Positions 17,693 to 26,931 of a stretch of DNA of 52,173 bases are shown in pieces (the first letter of the stretch is position 1; the number at the start of each line of letters is the position of its first letter). The notes beneath the pieces were generated by a model that saw nothing but the letters and a program-made list of their open reading frames with translations, searched no databases and was not told the origin of the DNA. The position numbers were made by a program, and so were the translations under genes. This DNA comes from a virus, in IMG/VR virus record IMGVR_UViG_3300023199_000094, positions 1 through 52,173 of that record; one strand, 5' to 3'.

Positions 17693-18535
17693 CTATTTAT
17701 TGAAACCCGCAAAATGCTTGTTTACTATTGTGGGTAAGTCTTTTATTCCAAAAACCTTACCTGAAAAATTGTCCGAAACAGGTACTATTCTATGTCTACA
17801 GTTCGGGTGGAACAGGTGTACTGACAGTTCTTTAGACTCTGTCACAAACTCCAACGCTTCTAAATCTATCACCTTTTCGTTACACCATCTGCAAGTAGAA
17901 GCTGAATTATGAACAATACCTCCCACAACCTTAAACACCTTGTTTTTTATATAAAACCTAACAAAAAATTTGGTTAGGTCACGTTCAAGATTATCAGGTA
18001 TTGTTTTGAATAAGAGTTTCACGTACGGCACCAAACCTAAATTTACTTTACGTCCCTGTCTCTTAGGCTTGTTTAAACCAAATATATTAAGTATAAAACC
18101 TAGAATACCGCCCTGTGGTTTAGGTTCGGGTCGTCCTCGTTTGATAGCCAACAACCGACGCCGCTCATTTTCTTTACGTATTTGTCTTTTAATCTCCGCG
18201 GTCAGCTTTTCAACATGTTTCTGACCTATACGAGCCGCGACAACAAACCCTTTATTTAAAGATTGTTCCCAAGAGTTAATCGACCTATCTTTCAACAGCT
18301 TAAAAATAGAAGGTACAGGGTCGTTGCCTATGCGCGGGCGTATGCGATTTTGTACGTAGTTCTCAAATAGCTTGTTGGTCTCGGAGATGGCATAAGACAT
18401 CAACACATCTTTAATTTTAATCAGCTCGCCTTCGTCAAATCGTGTGATATCAGCTTCTACGGTCTTGACATAATTTCTCAAAGTGCGAAGATGCGAATTA
18501 ATATCCGCGGCAAAGAACGCTCCGAATATAGCCAT
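17693..18535 (-). CDS. Minor head protein (Mu F / SPP1 gp7-like)
   Basis: This 280-residue protein has an N-terminal helical region and a basic middle (about residues 120-165). The C-terminal zinc-binding-like motif CRWCNEKV plus HPNCRHRIVPV (near residues 215-250) is characteristic of the phage head morphogenesis domain of Mu gpF and SPP1 gp7. Such proteins bind the portal, enter the procapsid and help DNA ejection. The gene directly follows the portal gene with a TAATG overlap (18533-18537), exactly as in the reference phages. Confidence 0.8.
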   Translation of the reverse strand: MAIFGAFFAADINSHLRTLRNYVKTVEADITRFDEGELIKIKDVLMSYAISETNKLFENYVQNRIRPRIGNDPVPSIFKLLKDRSINSWEQSLNKGFVVAARIGQKHVEKLTAEIKRQIRKENERRRLLAIKRGRPEPKPQGGILGFILNIFGLNKPKRQGRKVNLGLVPYVKLLFKTIPDNLERDLTKFFVRFYIKNKVFKVVGGIVHNSASTCRWCNEKVIDLEALEFVTESKELSVHLFHPNCRHRIVPVSDNFSGKVFGIKDLPTIVNKHFAGFNK

Positions 18536-20355
18536 TACATTATGTTATTAGAGTTAAATGTATCCGTTAGAGTCTCTTGGCCGGGAGTTAAACCCGTACC
18601 GCCGGCCGTATCCAAAGGACTGTTAGCCTCCATACCAAAGTTTTCTTCCTGCTTAATCGCCATACCAAACGCCTCATCCGCCCCTGTCATATCTTCTTTA
18701 ATACGATCCATCTCTACGCTAATTTCATGATCGGATAAACCATCCACATCACGAAGCACGCGCTCAACAGAAATAGACTGCTGCCCTTGCAGTCTCTCCA
18801 GCAACATACGCTCATCCTGCGGTAGCGTTGGCTTAAATTTGATTTCAATATTCTTAGCTTTAAAAGCATCAAGGTTCAGAGACCCAGGTAGCACATCTCC
18901 CACTTCACGTTGGGAAGTAAGTACTTCATCTTCATCCTTGGTCGGGTCGTCAAGAACCTCCGAATCCGAATACCGCAACTCACCTGAAGCATGCAGCTGC
19001 ATAACATACACCCAAAGCAACCGTCTTAAAGCTGTTTTAAAATCTTTTTCTTTGCGGCGGACACGATTCAAAGTAGGTGTGAGGCGCATTTTATAAGCCA
19101 CACCTGACTCTGGTACCACTTGTTCGTGGTTAATAATCAAAGAACCGCTGATTTCTGCTAAAGTACAAAACATATTGACGTCATTTTTAAACTCGTCCGT
19201 AGCTTCCTGAAGCTGAGCATCCCACGTCAGGTATTCCGGTTTAAAATCAGCGTTCTCTGGAGATATGAATAGTACCTCGTCTCTGAAAGCACGGACCAGA
19301 ACTTCCCCAGTAAAGGGGTCTTTCTGTTGCATGTCCTCAGGGACGAGTAATTTAGGGTCGGCGTGGATGTTTAAGATACGAGAGCGTTGCGTACCCCTAA
19401 CGTTAATAGATAGCTGAAGTTCGGTCAGATCATCATAATCAGTAATAAATTGTTTCATAAATATCTGATTAGGGATGATCTGTAACAGAAAATCGTCAAT
19501 ACCCGTCTCTTGATGCGAAATGCCTTCCTCGTCAACAGGAGGCAGGTTATCGTCTAGCCACCGAGGATCTAAAACCAACAAAATAAAGTCATCTTTAACC
19601 GTATAGAGATAGTACTCAATGCGACCTCGATAGTGCCTCTCCTCAAAGATTATGCCGTCTGGCTGGTCTCCTTCATCGGGTTTATTAAACCCTAAATCCT
19701 CTAGTGTGTAGCCTTCCGGAAGACGAAGTTGGGACGGGTCAATATTTATCTTCTTGGCGACCCACTCAAACCTATCGTTGCTTCCAGATTTCCACTTATA
19801 GTAGAGCTCTTTTGGGTGGATAACAACAATATCGACACCGTCGTCATCCGTAACCACCTGCAAGCCTAACAGGCCCATTACGGACACTGCGGTGGCCCAG
19901 TCAGAAAAGTAGTCTGGTAAGCCTGCCTCATCGCGAATATAATCATCAATCTCCGAGATGCCGGTTAAAATCTCAACGCCGCCTCCCATCATAAGATCGA
20001 CATACGTCTTCGTAGCAAAACGTAAAAGATTATATTTCTTATAAAAGCTTTTACCAGTCTTCATCCACTCAGGGCGTAAGTGCTCTTCGTGCTCGCCCAT
20101 ATAATACGCAAAGTTCTTCTCATAGACAGACGCCCGTATCTTATCTGCGTCTGTGCGCCAGCGTATTTTATTCGCCTCGTCCTCATTGACATCGTCTTTT
20201 AGGAACTGACGGGCATATAAATCTCGCTCAGCTAGCCTATCTATGACATTCTGTGTGTACCGGCTTTTACTGATAGCGGTCTTAATCTGCGCTTCAAATA
20301 TATTGACAACGCCCGGCACGCCATACTGCGAAAACCCATTAGGACTTAGTGGCAT
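18535..20355 (-). CDS. Portal protein
   Basis: This 606-residue protein shows an N-terminal region with 'YYMGEHEEHL' and 'FATKTYVDLMMGGG' typical of SPP1/DUF935-like portals, a beta-rich wing with 'DGVDIVVIHPKELYYKW' and a C-terminal helical part rich in Glu/Gln/Lys. Portals form the dodecameric ring at one capsid vertex through which DNA is pumped. The gene lies downstream of the large terminase and immediately before the minor head protein gene. GGAG lies 6-7 nt before the ATG at 20355, just behind a perfect GC hairpin. Confidence 0.85.
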   Translation of the reverse strand: MPLSPNGFSQYGVPGVVNIFEAQIKTAISKSRYTQNVIDRLAERDLYARQFLKDDVNEDEANKIRWRTDADKIRASVYEKNFAYYMGEHEEHLRPEWMKTGKSFYKKYNLLRFATKTYVDLMMGGGVEILTGISEIDDYIRDEAGLPDYFSDWATAVSVMGLLGLQVVTDDDGVDIVVIHPKELYYKWKSGSNDRFEWVAKKINIDPSQLRLPEGYTLEDLGFNKPDEGDQPDGIIFEERHYRGRIEYYLYTVKDDFILLVLDPRWLDDNLPPVDEEGISHQETGIDDFLLQIIPNQIFMKQFITDYDDLTELQLSINVRGTQRSRILNIHADPKLLVPEDMQQKDPFTGEVLVRAFRDEVLFISPENADFKPEYLTWDAQLQEATDEFKNDVNMFCTLAEISGSLIINHEQVVPESGVAYKMRLTPTLNRVRRKEKDFKTALRRLLWVYVMQLHASGELRYSDSEVLDDPTKDEDEVLTSQREVGDVLPGSLNLDAFKAKNIEIKFKPTLPQDERMLLERLQGQQSISVERVLRDVDGLSDHEISVEMDRIKEDMTGADEAFGMAIKQEENFGMEANSPLDTAGGTGLTPGQETLTDTFNSNNIM

Positions 20356-20372
20356 TTTATTCTCCTATGGCA

Positions 20373-20410
20373 CTTGGCTGGGGCGGGGCGAAAACCCCGC
20401 CCCAGCCAAG
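20373..20410 (-). other. Perfect 16-bp GC hairpin upstream of the portal gene
   Basis: The stem is 20373-20388 with 20395-20410 and the loop is CGAAAA. It is very stable, but neither strand has a T-tract behind it, so it is not a standard intrinsic terminator. On the minus strand it ends about 12 nt before the portal ribosome site. It may be an mRNA processing or stability element, or may pause polymerase between the accessory genes and the portal. Confidence 0.6.
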
Positions 20411-20436
20411 ACACCGTGCGTTTTAAACTAAAACTA

Positions 20437-20700
20437 TTACTCCGCTGGTTGAGGCGCTTGAGGCGCCGCTGGCGTTGATGGTCCCATATTGTCGGGGTTA
20501 ACGGCTTGACTTTGCTGAGCTTCTGTCAACTCCATCATCGCCCCGACACAACCAGAAATCTCATCCACACAAGTCATAATCTGGTTGAGCTCATCACCGG
20601 CGTACTCTTCTTGTGCTTTTTCACGCAAGGCGACAGTAATGTTACCAATCAAACGCATTAAATCTACCGTCCCTAGTTGTTGAATATCAAAACTTGGCAT
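20437..20700 (-). CDS. Unknown small protein upstream of portal
   Basis: This 87-residue protein has a helical body (MRLIGNITVALREKA...) and a Pro/Ala/Gln-rich tail (TPAAPQAPQPAE). The gene lies between a large unknown protein and the portal gene. The composition resembles small virion or assembly cofactors, but no family was recognised. A good ribosome site (AGGAGG) overlaps the gap to the upstream gene. Confidence 0.55.
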   Translation of the reverse strand: MPSFDIQQLGTVDLMRLIGNITVALREKAQEEYAGDELNQIMTCVDEISGCVGAMMELTEAQQSQAVNPDNMGPSTPAAPQAPQPAE

Positions 20701-20708
20701 GTGTCCTC

Positions 20709-21869
20709 CTACTGATAGATGGGCGAATTGGACGGATCACCATTTAAGTCAAACGGTAAAATCAGCCACGGGTCAGGAGCAAACCCTGCCAGTGAATCGT
20801 CTTCTATAACATCGGCGCTAGTGACCAAGAGCACAGCGAACTCCCACCAATCAGAGGGATTTAGCGCCTCTTGGCTCAATCCAGACGGATCGCCGGCAGA
20901 GGGATCCACACCCGACGGGTCGTACTCTTTACCCACCACTTGCGTAACACCGACAGGCAATGTCACTGTGGCGCCATTGGCGAGCGACACACGCTGTATC
21001 GTCACACTCGGATTATCAGTGTCCTGTGTCTCCAACACGTCGACAACGGTATACGGCGAAGCCCCTTGTCGGATAGCCCGCTCATTATGCTGAGGGTCAT
21101 CCGAAAGGTTCTCAACAATATAAGCGTTGCGGCGCGGATACGCCACGGCCTGATCGACGTGAGTATCAAGCACTTGGTGGTTAAACCGCGTACTCTCAAC
21201 ATCTAGCGGCCAAGGCGACCCCACAGCAGGTTGGTCTGCCAACACATTGACGTCTACCAACGCCGAAGCACCGTTAGCAAACGTCAAAGTGTAGGTATTG
21301 ACAGCGCTCGGATCCGACGGGTCACCCGTCTCAACCGTATCGACATACACCACAATATACGGCCGCAGATACGACGCACCAACCGGAGCAGCAGCATCTT
21401 TATCAGCTATAAAGTCATAAGCACCGCCCCACCGTGTCGACGTCGGGATCACATTTCGATCCTCTAACGACCCCGGTACAGTACCCGGCCAATCGCCGGG
21501 GCTATCGACATAAAGAAGGTACATCGAAACGGTATCGCGCGAACGAATAGCAAAAATAGGACGCACAATACGCGAATCGCTCGGGTCAGGATCAGGGTTG
21601 CTCGGGTCGATGACATCTACCGAAAACGGGTGGGCATAAGCACCTACAATAGCACGACCCGTAAGATTCGGAATCTTAATGTCTTCAAACAACGGAATAG
21701 TCGCCGCCGAAGGATCCGGCGGCGATACGCGCACGCGCATCCGAAGAAGGCTGACCTGTAGCTTACCTAAAAAAGGTAAAAACTCTCTAATGTATAAGTC
21801 ATCACTATACTTTAGAGGAAAGTCACGATGGATTGCGCCGTCATGATCTAGAGGTAAAGGAGCTGGCAT
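20709..21869 (-). CDS. Unknown virion-type protein with DPS motifs
   Basis: This 386-residue beta-rich protein has no recognised domain. It contains at least eight Asp-Pro-Ser or Asn-Pro-Ser triplets, clustered as DPSNPDPDPSDS, GDPSDPS and DPSGVDPSAGDPSG, which look like surface loops or linkers. The same motif appears in three other putative virion proteins of this phage. Internally the phrases 'TYTLTFANGASALVDVNV' and 'IQRVSLANGATVTLPVGV' look like two copies of one beta unit about 90-100 residues apart. Its position between the large terminase and portal genes suggests a head or decoration protein, but that is inference. Confidence 0.55.
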   Translation of the reverse strand: MPAPLPLDHDGAIHRDFPLKYSDDLYIREFLPFLGKLQVSLLRMRVRVSPPDPSAATIPLFEDIKIPNLTGRAIVGAYAHPFSVDVIDPSNPDPDPSDSRIVRPIFAIRSRDTVSMYLLYVDSPGDWPGTVPGSLEDRNVIPTSTRWGGAYDFIADKDAAAPVGASYLRPYIVVYVDTVETGDPSDPSAVNTYTLTFANGASALVDVNVLADQPAVGSPWPLDVESTRFNHQVLDTHVDQAVAYPRRNAYIVENLSDDPQHNERAIRQGASPYTVVDVLETQDTDNPSVTIQRVSLANGATVTLPVGVTQVVGKEYDPSGVDPSAGDPSGLSQEALNPSDWWEFAVLLVTSADVIEDDSLAGFAPDPWLILPFDLNGDPSNSPIYQ

Positions 21870-21915
21870 ATCTTTTCTCCTGTGTTTTCGCGGACTAGTA
21901 CTTTACTTTATTAAA

Positions 21916-22245
21916 CTATCTGCCTTCGTCAACACCAACGTCAACTATACTTTCGCGTCCGCGAAATTGTAGTGGTGTATAGCCGTCTTTAGCACGAGCG
22001 CGATCTACTAAAGAAATAAGCTCATTTTCCCAATCTTTTACATCTTCGGCTAAAGACTTACGCACAACACCTAAAACACCCCATTTAAAAGCAAAACCAT
22101 AAAACTTAAGGCGTAGCGGAGTACCTTCTTCCGATTTACCGGGAGAATAATACTCATTAGAAAAACCTGCCGTAGTTCCCCAAACGACTCTTGGAAGCAC
22201 GTTTAAATATAACCAAACCAAAACTTTCATCACTTTAGCTTTCAT
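21916..22245 (-). CDS. Unknown small protein with N-terminal hydrophobic segment
   Basis: This 109-residue protein has an N-terminus (VMKVLVWLYLNVLPRVVWG) long and hydrophobic enough for a membrane anchor or uncleaved signal. The remainder is mixed and charged. The gene overlaps the end of the large terminase gene by 11 bases, so it is co-translated with it. No family was recognised. Confidence 0.5.
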   Translation of the reverse strand: MKAKVMKVLVWLYLNVLPRVVWGTTAGFSNEYYSPGKSEEGTPLRLKFYGFAFKWGVLGVVRKSLAEDVKDWENELISLVDRARAKDGYTPLQFRGRESIVDVGVDEGR

Positions 22246-24079
22246 AAACCACCTGTTTTCTTGACTTTAAGTAATTTTCGACCGCAGGAAACGACTTCAA
22301 GTACTGTTCGTGAGCTTCTTGAACCGCGGGACCGTAATGGCCTTGATACGTATATCTTCTCTCTTCGCGTATTAACACAGAGTATGCGCGTTGAAGAGCG
22401 TCACAACCGTCATCGTACGATCCTTTAGGAAAGTCATTTAACTCGTCCATCAACCATTGTAAACGATTGTCCTGTGCAATAGACTGGTCTATTTTGTTAA
22501 TACGGCTACCTGCCGGAAAGAACAGCCGCCTCTGTTCCACCATAGGGGAGACACTGGCTAGACGCTGCTGTTTATCGACGGAAGTCTCTTCCCTAGGGTA
22601 GTACCTGAGATCAGTAATGCCAAACTGGTTAGCGAATTTTTTCAACCAGTACTGTATCGTGTGCTGGTAGGCCACGGTCTCGATCACAAACCCGAGATGC
22701 AGCCAACCGCCGTCCCCGTCCCTGAACTGCTGTCCCCACTTCAGCGCTTGGTTAATCATCATCATCACTTGTCGTTCAGGGGACGGTCTATCCCGCTCCG
22801 CGTCGAGTACGTAGTAACACCGTGTCGTAGGAGAGAAACCCATAGTCAATACGACAGTGTAGTCCGCGCTGTCTTTCTCACGGGTGTTCGGGTCTATAGA
22901 GGTAACCAACAATAAGTCTTTTGGCGGCGGTCGTAAACCTTGATGAAACATCTGCGTAGCGTGAGTCTGTGTAGCGGTATGGTCAATATACAGTTTAAAC
23001 CAGTCGTGTCGGAAGTACGACGCGTCATCATCACGAGGATTCAGTAAAAACTCACGCGCAAAAGCTAAAGACCCAATATTGTTTCGGCGTTGTAACAGCT
23101 TCTCAGCAGGCCATCTGTCAGGCCACAAAACCTCCGTTGGGTATCCTTTTTCATTAAGGATACAAGCGGGAGTTTTTCGTTTTACCCAACCATCAGTTTT
23201 ATCTTTGTTTTTCCACGTCCTCTCAAGTAAATCATCAAAATGAAGCACCGTACCTACAACTATGAGATCCCCTTTCTCAGAGTCCATCGCATTGAAGACG
23301 GTAGAAAACAACCATTCTTCCATTTCATCGCGAAGGTCTTTATTCTTAACATTTTTGTCATTAATTATGTCGTCTAGTACAACAAGATCAGGACGTTGCA
23401 GCCTGTTCAGTATGGTTATCTCGCCTTCCTCTGTCTCTACTTTTTCGGGTCTGTTGAAATTTAGTCCTCGAATCTGAGAGCCGGGCGAAAACACCTTAAT
23501 CTGCACACCATTAGCGGTAACAACATGCTCCTCGTCCCATTTCCCGCCAACTTCCCCACCCGCTGTGAACTTCTTAGGTTTACCTTGAAGCTCTCCAAAG
23601 TCTTTAATTATACGACTGTTACTAGAGAGCTCCGTCTTAATATTCCGCAAGAACTCCTTAGCCTGCTTCTGGGTATCTGAACAAATAACAATGTTTGATT
23701 TCTTGTTATAGCAGATGCACCACAGGGTGTGGGCAAAAGTGATAATAGTTGTTTTAGCGTGTTCGCGAGGAAACAGCCAAAGTATGCGTTTTCTAGTCTT
23801 CGAAGTCTGTAGTTCTTGACAGAGCTGGTAATGCGCCGGAGCAAACTTATTAGATAAATGAGCTTCGAGATAATGCCTAATGAAGTATATTAAAGAATTC
23901 TCGCCGAGTTCTTTATCGCTAACAGGCACCGCTTCTAACAGTGCTAATTGCCAAGCTTCTTCAGACCAACCCGCAGGTTTATCAAATTCTTCAAGACGTA
24001 AAATGTCCGCAAACTGCTCCGCAGAGTTTATCTCCGTTTCCTTGTCGTACTGTAGTGGGTCGTTCCAATAGTAAGTCAT
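22235..24079 (-). CDS. terL: Terminase large subunit
   Basis: This 614-residue protein has the ATPase and nuclease domains of the DNA-packaging motor. A Walker A-like 'FPREHAKTT' (about residues 101-109) replaces the textbook GxxGxGK(T/S), as is usual in this family. Walker B is 'LVVLDDI'. The C-terminal RNase H-like nuclease shows 'SIDPNTREKDSADYT' (first acidic residue), 'FVIETVAY' and 'SYDDGCDAL' (last acidic residue). It cuts concatemers and pumps DNA through the portal. The usual small-subunit partner is not adjacent; a candidate lies at 41673-42266. Confidence 0.9.
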   Translation of the reverse strand: MTYYWNDPLQYDKETEINSAEQFADILRLEEFDKPAGWSEEAWQLALLEAVPVSDKELGENSLIYFIRHYLEAHLSNKFAPAHYQLCQELQTSKTRKRILWLFPREHAKTTIITFAHTLWCICYNKKSNIVICSDTQKQAKEFLRNIKTELSSNSRIIKDFGELQGKPKKFTAGGEVGGKWDEEHVVTANGVQIKVFSPGSQIRGLNFNRPEKVETEEGEITILNRLQRPDLVVLDDIINDKNVKNKDLRDEMEEWLFSTVFNAMDSEKGDLIVVGTVLHFDDLLERTWKNKDKTDGWVKRKTPACILNEKGYPTEVLWPDRWPAEKLLQRRNNIGSLAFAREFLLNPRDDDASYFRHDWFKLYIDHTATQTHATQMFHQGLRPPPKDLLLVTSIDPNTREKDSADYTVVLTMGFSPTTRCYYVLDAERDRPSPERQVMMMINQALKWGQQFRDGDGGWLHLGFVIETVAYQHTIQYWLKKFANQFGITDLRYYPREETSVDKQQRLASVSPMVEQRRLFFPAGSRINKIDQSIAQDNRLQWLMDELNDFPKGSYDDGCDALQRAYSVLIREERRYTYQGHYGPAVQEAHEQYLKSFPAVENYLKSRKQVVYES

Positions 24080-24083
24080 TAGA

Positions 24084-24746
24084 TCAATACATATCCATAC
24101 GGATACCTAAAAGATGTACATTTATAGACGCTGAAGGATTAGACGGATTAGAAGGATCTATATGCTGGATGTCTAAAACAGACATTAAAATAGCGGCTTG
24201 TTTAGTGTCCACAACATTTTGCAACTCTGTTGTCACATCCAAAAACATAAGAGTATCTTTAAGTAAATAAACATTTTCTATAATGATTTCGTCCGGTGTA
24301 AGAGCTAATTCATGAGTGTCGGCTACTTTATGGCAAAAATGTATATCTACTAGACACTCTTGGTCAGCTTGTAGACCTATAAAAGACGCTCTCATAAAGT
24401 CGTACTGCTGTAAATTCTCAATCGCTAAAAAGCCTTTACCTCCGTTGTTAATAATCGTAGTGGGCATACACCCTATGTTTGACGTCACAGGGTGAGATTG
24501 AAATGATATAAACTCTGCGTCATCGGGGTGAGTGTGGTGTTTTACTATTCGATCTAAATGTAAAATATCCGCTTCCGATAGCTCGTTAAGCATCGTGATT
24601 ATAACCTGCTTATTAGCTACGTCCCAAAACGGCAGTGCTATAATGTTTCGATCGCTTAGACAGGCATCGCGTGTGACTAAAAGGTAGAGAGACAGAGGGT
24701 CTATTCGTTTATCTTCAATTAAATTAAACGTATAGTTGACTGGCAT
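24084..24746 (-). CDS. Unknown protein downstream of repeat fibre
   Basis: This 220-residue alpha/beta protein starts within a TGATG overlap with the stop of the long repeat fibre gene. It ends just before the terminase gene. Near its C-terminus it carries a DPSNPSNPS motif shared with other putative virion proteins. Translational coupling to the fibre suggests a fibre chaperone or tail accessory protein, but there is no sequence signature for that. Confidence 0.5.
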   Translation of the reverse strand: MPVNYTFNLIEDKRIDPLSLYLLVTRDACLSDRNIIALPFWDVANKQVIITMLNELSEADILHLDRIVKHHTHPDDAEFISFQSHPVTSNIGCMPTTIINNGGKGFLAIENLQQYDFMRASFIGLQADQECLVDIHFCHKVADTHELALTPDEIIIENVYLLKDTLMFLDVTTELQNVVDTKQAAILMSVLDIQHIDPSNPSNPSASINVHLLGIRMDMY

Positions 24747-26929
24747 CAGACCGCCTCCGTTATGCGCTCGATAATAAACACTATATTAGAAGTAAACTGA
24801 TTACCCGAACCCGAAATACGACCCGCCAACAAGTCCATGGACATAGTACCAGAGGACGACGTTGACACTATGTAAGATATGGTGAAAGGTGTTTGGTCGT
24901 TTTTATCTTCAAACTCAATACCAACATAGTTATTTGGTGTGCCTTCAGGTAAAAGGTTAGGTGATGGTGTTGAGGTGCCTCCTAAATCCAATTGCCAGCC
25001 GTTACTAGACGCCACAGACGATGAGCGGGCCACAAAATGGCACGTAACGAGATAGTCACCCGCTTCAGGAATATCAGTGAATGTGTAAGAATACACTGTA
25101 GCCGGAGATGTCGCAACCGCATTAGACGTAAACTCACCTGGCTCAGCATGGACTCGTTTATAAGGTTCGTTGATAGTGACCTCATTCGTATCTTCCGTGA
25201 TACGCATGTTTTCACTAGTCGTAATACTCCTAAACTGTAAATCCGTACCGGTCTTTTGTTTAAAGACCCCAGCACCTGCACCTACACTCGACGCCGTCTG
25301 GACGGCCGTCCCATTATAAGCAATAGTCAAATCATTAGAATTGGTAGTGATGGATATATCACTACCACCAACTAAAGACCTAAACTCTAAATCTACCCCA
25401 GACTTCTGTTTAAAGACTTCGTTACCAACACCAATATTACTAGCGGTATTCGCTTCACCCGCACCGGCCGCAGAAGAAATCGTAATATCATCTGAGTTTT
25501 GTACCACAGTGATATTCGTACCTGCTAAAATAGTACGAAGTTCAAAATCTACCCCAGACTTCTGCTTAAAGACACCAGCACCAACGCCAACATTGGACAT
25601 GGTGTTGGTTTCGCCGAGCGTGCCGTTAAAAGCGATAATGACGTCGTCAGTATTCTCAGTAACAGAAATATCTGACCCCGCAACAATAGATCTAAACTCT
25701 AAATCGGCACCGACCTTTTGCTTAAACACATCAACACCAGCACCAACGTTGCTGGCAGTATTTGCCTCACCTGCCGCGGACGCATCAATAGTGATGTTGT
25801 TAGAGTTTTGCGTCAGGGTAATGTTCGACCCGCCGACTAGTGTCCTAAACTCTAAATCTACGCCAGTCTTTTGTTTAAAGACGTCAACACCCGCACCAAC
25901 ATTGCTGGCGGTGTTAGTCTCGCCGGAAGCCGAAGCTGAAATAGTAATTTCATCGGCGCCAAGAGCTAAACTAATATTCGTACCGGCAATTAATGTCCTA
26001 AACTGTAAATCCGTACCGGTCTTTTGTTTAAAGATAGGCTCACCTACACCTACACTCGACGCTGAGTTAGCCTCTGCAAGAGTGCTTATAACTAAGGTAT
26101 CTGGGGGTGTTGCAGACTCTGTTATTGTAATTAAACCAGTATTGAGAATGCTCTTAAATTGTAAATCAGAGCCGATTTTCTGTTCGAACAGTCCAAATCC
26201 TATACCTAGATTGCTGGCAGTGTTAATCTCACCTGCCGCGGACGCATCAATAGTAATATTGTCTACATTCTGCGTCAGGGTAATATTCGTACCGGCAATT
26301 AATGTCCTAAACTCTAAATCTACGCCAGTCTTTTGTTTAAAGACGTCAACACCCGCACCAACATTGCTGGCGGTGTTAGTCTCGCCGGAAGCCGAAGCTG
26401 AAATAGTAATATTGTCTACATTCTGCGTCAAAGAAATATTCGTACCGGCAATTAATGTCCTAAACTCTAAATTAGCAGCGGTTTTCTGCCTGAATACGTC
26501 AGCACCAGTACCGACGTTACTGGCAGTATTGATTTCGCCAGAAGCCGCGACCACATCAATAGAAACTGTGTCCGCATTTTGAGTAACAATAGCGTCATTC
26601 AGGCCAACCAGTGTCCTAAACTCTAAATCGGCACCAGTCTTTTGCTTAAAAACCTGACTCCCACCGCCAGTGTTACTGGCGGTGTTCGCCTCACCTGTAG
26701 ACCCTGTCGTCACATCAATTGTAATCGTATCGCCAACCTGAGTGACTATAGCATCATTCAAACCAACGATTGTTCGAAATTGAAAAGACGATCCAGATTT
26801 ATTTTTAAACAGCGGACTCCCACCGCCAATATTCACAGCACCGTCGACTAAAGGCAGACTAGCTGCTAACACTGCCCCTATAGCTGAGTCTATTTGAGGA
26901 CCTGTGTAAGGTCCTTGATATGTTGCCAT
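24746..26929 (-). CDS. Long repeat fibre protein, eleven repeats
   Basis: Starting from the ATG at 26929, two bases after the upstream stop, the protein has 727 residues. A short N-terminal segment (TYQGPYTGPQIDSAIG) is followed by eleven tandem repeats of about 50 residues. Their core is GxxVFKQKxGxDLEFRTL, then GTNIxxTQNxDxITI and GExNTASN. A C-terminal beta-sandwich-like domain of about 140 residues (GDYLVT, STPSPNLLPEGT) ends the protein. This layout is that of a tail or head fibre with a terminal binding domain. The protein at 27337-28110 has the same N-terminal motif, two repeats and the same C-terminal domain. An upstream TTG at 26956 gives a longer frame but has no ribosome site. Confidence 0.7.
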   Translation of the reverse strand: MATYQGPYTGPQIDSAIGAVLAASLPLVDGAVNIGGGSPLFKNKSGSSFQFRTIVGLNDAIVTQVGDTITIDVTTGSTGEANTASNTGGGSQVFKQKTGADLEFRTLVGLNDAIVTQNADTVSIDVVAASGEINTASNVGTGADVFRQKTAANLEFRTLIAGTNISLTQNVDNITISASASGETNTASNVGAGVDVFKQKTGVDLEFRTLIAGTNITLTQNVDNITIDASAAGEINTASNLGIGFGLFEQKIGSDLQFKSILNTGLITITESATPPDTLVISTLAEANSASSVGVGEPIFKQKTGTDLQFRTLIAGTNISLALGADEITISASASGETNTASNVGAGVDVFKQKTGVDLEFRTLVGGSNITLTQNSNNITIDASAAGEANTASNVGAGVDVFKQKVGADLEFRSIVAGSDISVTENTDDVIIAFNGTLGETNTMSNVGVGAGVFKQKSGVDFELRTILAGTNITVVQNSDDITISSAAGAGEANTASNIGVGNEVFKQKSGVDLEFRSLVGGSDISITTNSNDLTIAYNGTAVQTASSVGAGAGVFKQKTGTDLQFRSITTSENMRITEDTNEVTINEPYKRVHAEPGEFTSNAVATSPATVYSYTFTDIPEAGDYLVTCHFVARSSSVASSNGWQLDLGGTSTPSPNLLPEGTPNNYVGIEFEDKNDQTPFTISYIVSTSSSGTMSMDLLAGRISGSGNQFTSNIVFIIERITEAV
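25841..25948 (-). repeat. 108-bp exact repeat within the fibre gene (copy 1)
   Basis: This is identical to 26303-26410, with the copies 462 bases apart (154 codons, in phase). The other fibre repeats are diverged at DNA level, so this pair marks a recent duplication or gene conversion between repeat units. Confidence 0.9.
26303..26410 (-). repeat. 108-bp exact repeat within the fibre gene (copy 2)
   Basis: This is the second copy of 25841-25948. Recombination between the copies would remove or add three fibre repeats (154 residues) without a frameshift. Confidence 0.9.
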
Positions 26930-26931
26930 GG

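Noticed and set aside
25341-26582. Plus-strand frame of 413 residues with repeats
   Set aside because: Antisense shadow of the eleven fibre repeats. The sense translation has the coherent beta-repeat pattern and gene neighbours.
24746-26929. Diversity-generating retroelement target
   Set aside because: Repeated units are explained by fibre duplication. No reverse transcriptase, template repeat or accessory gene was seen in the window.
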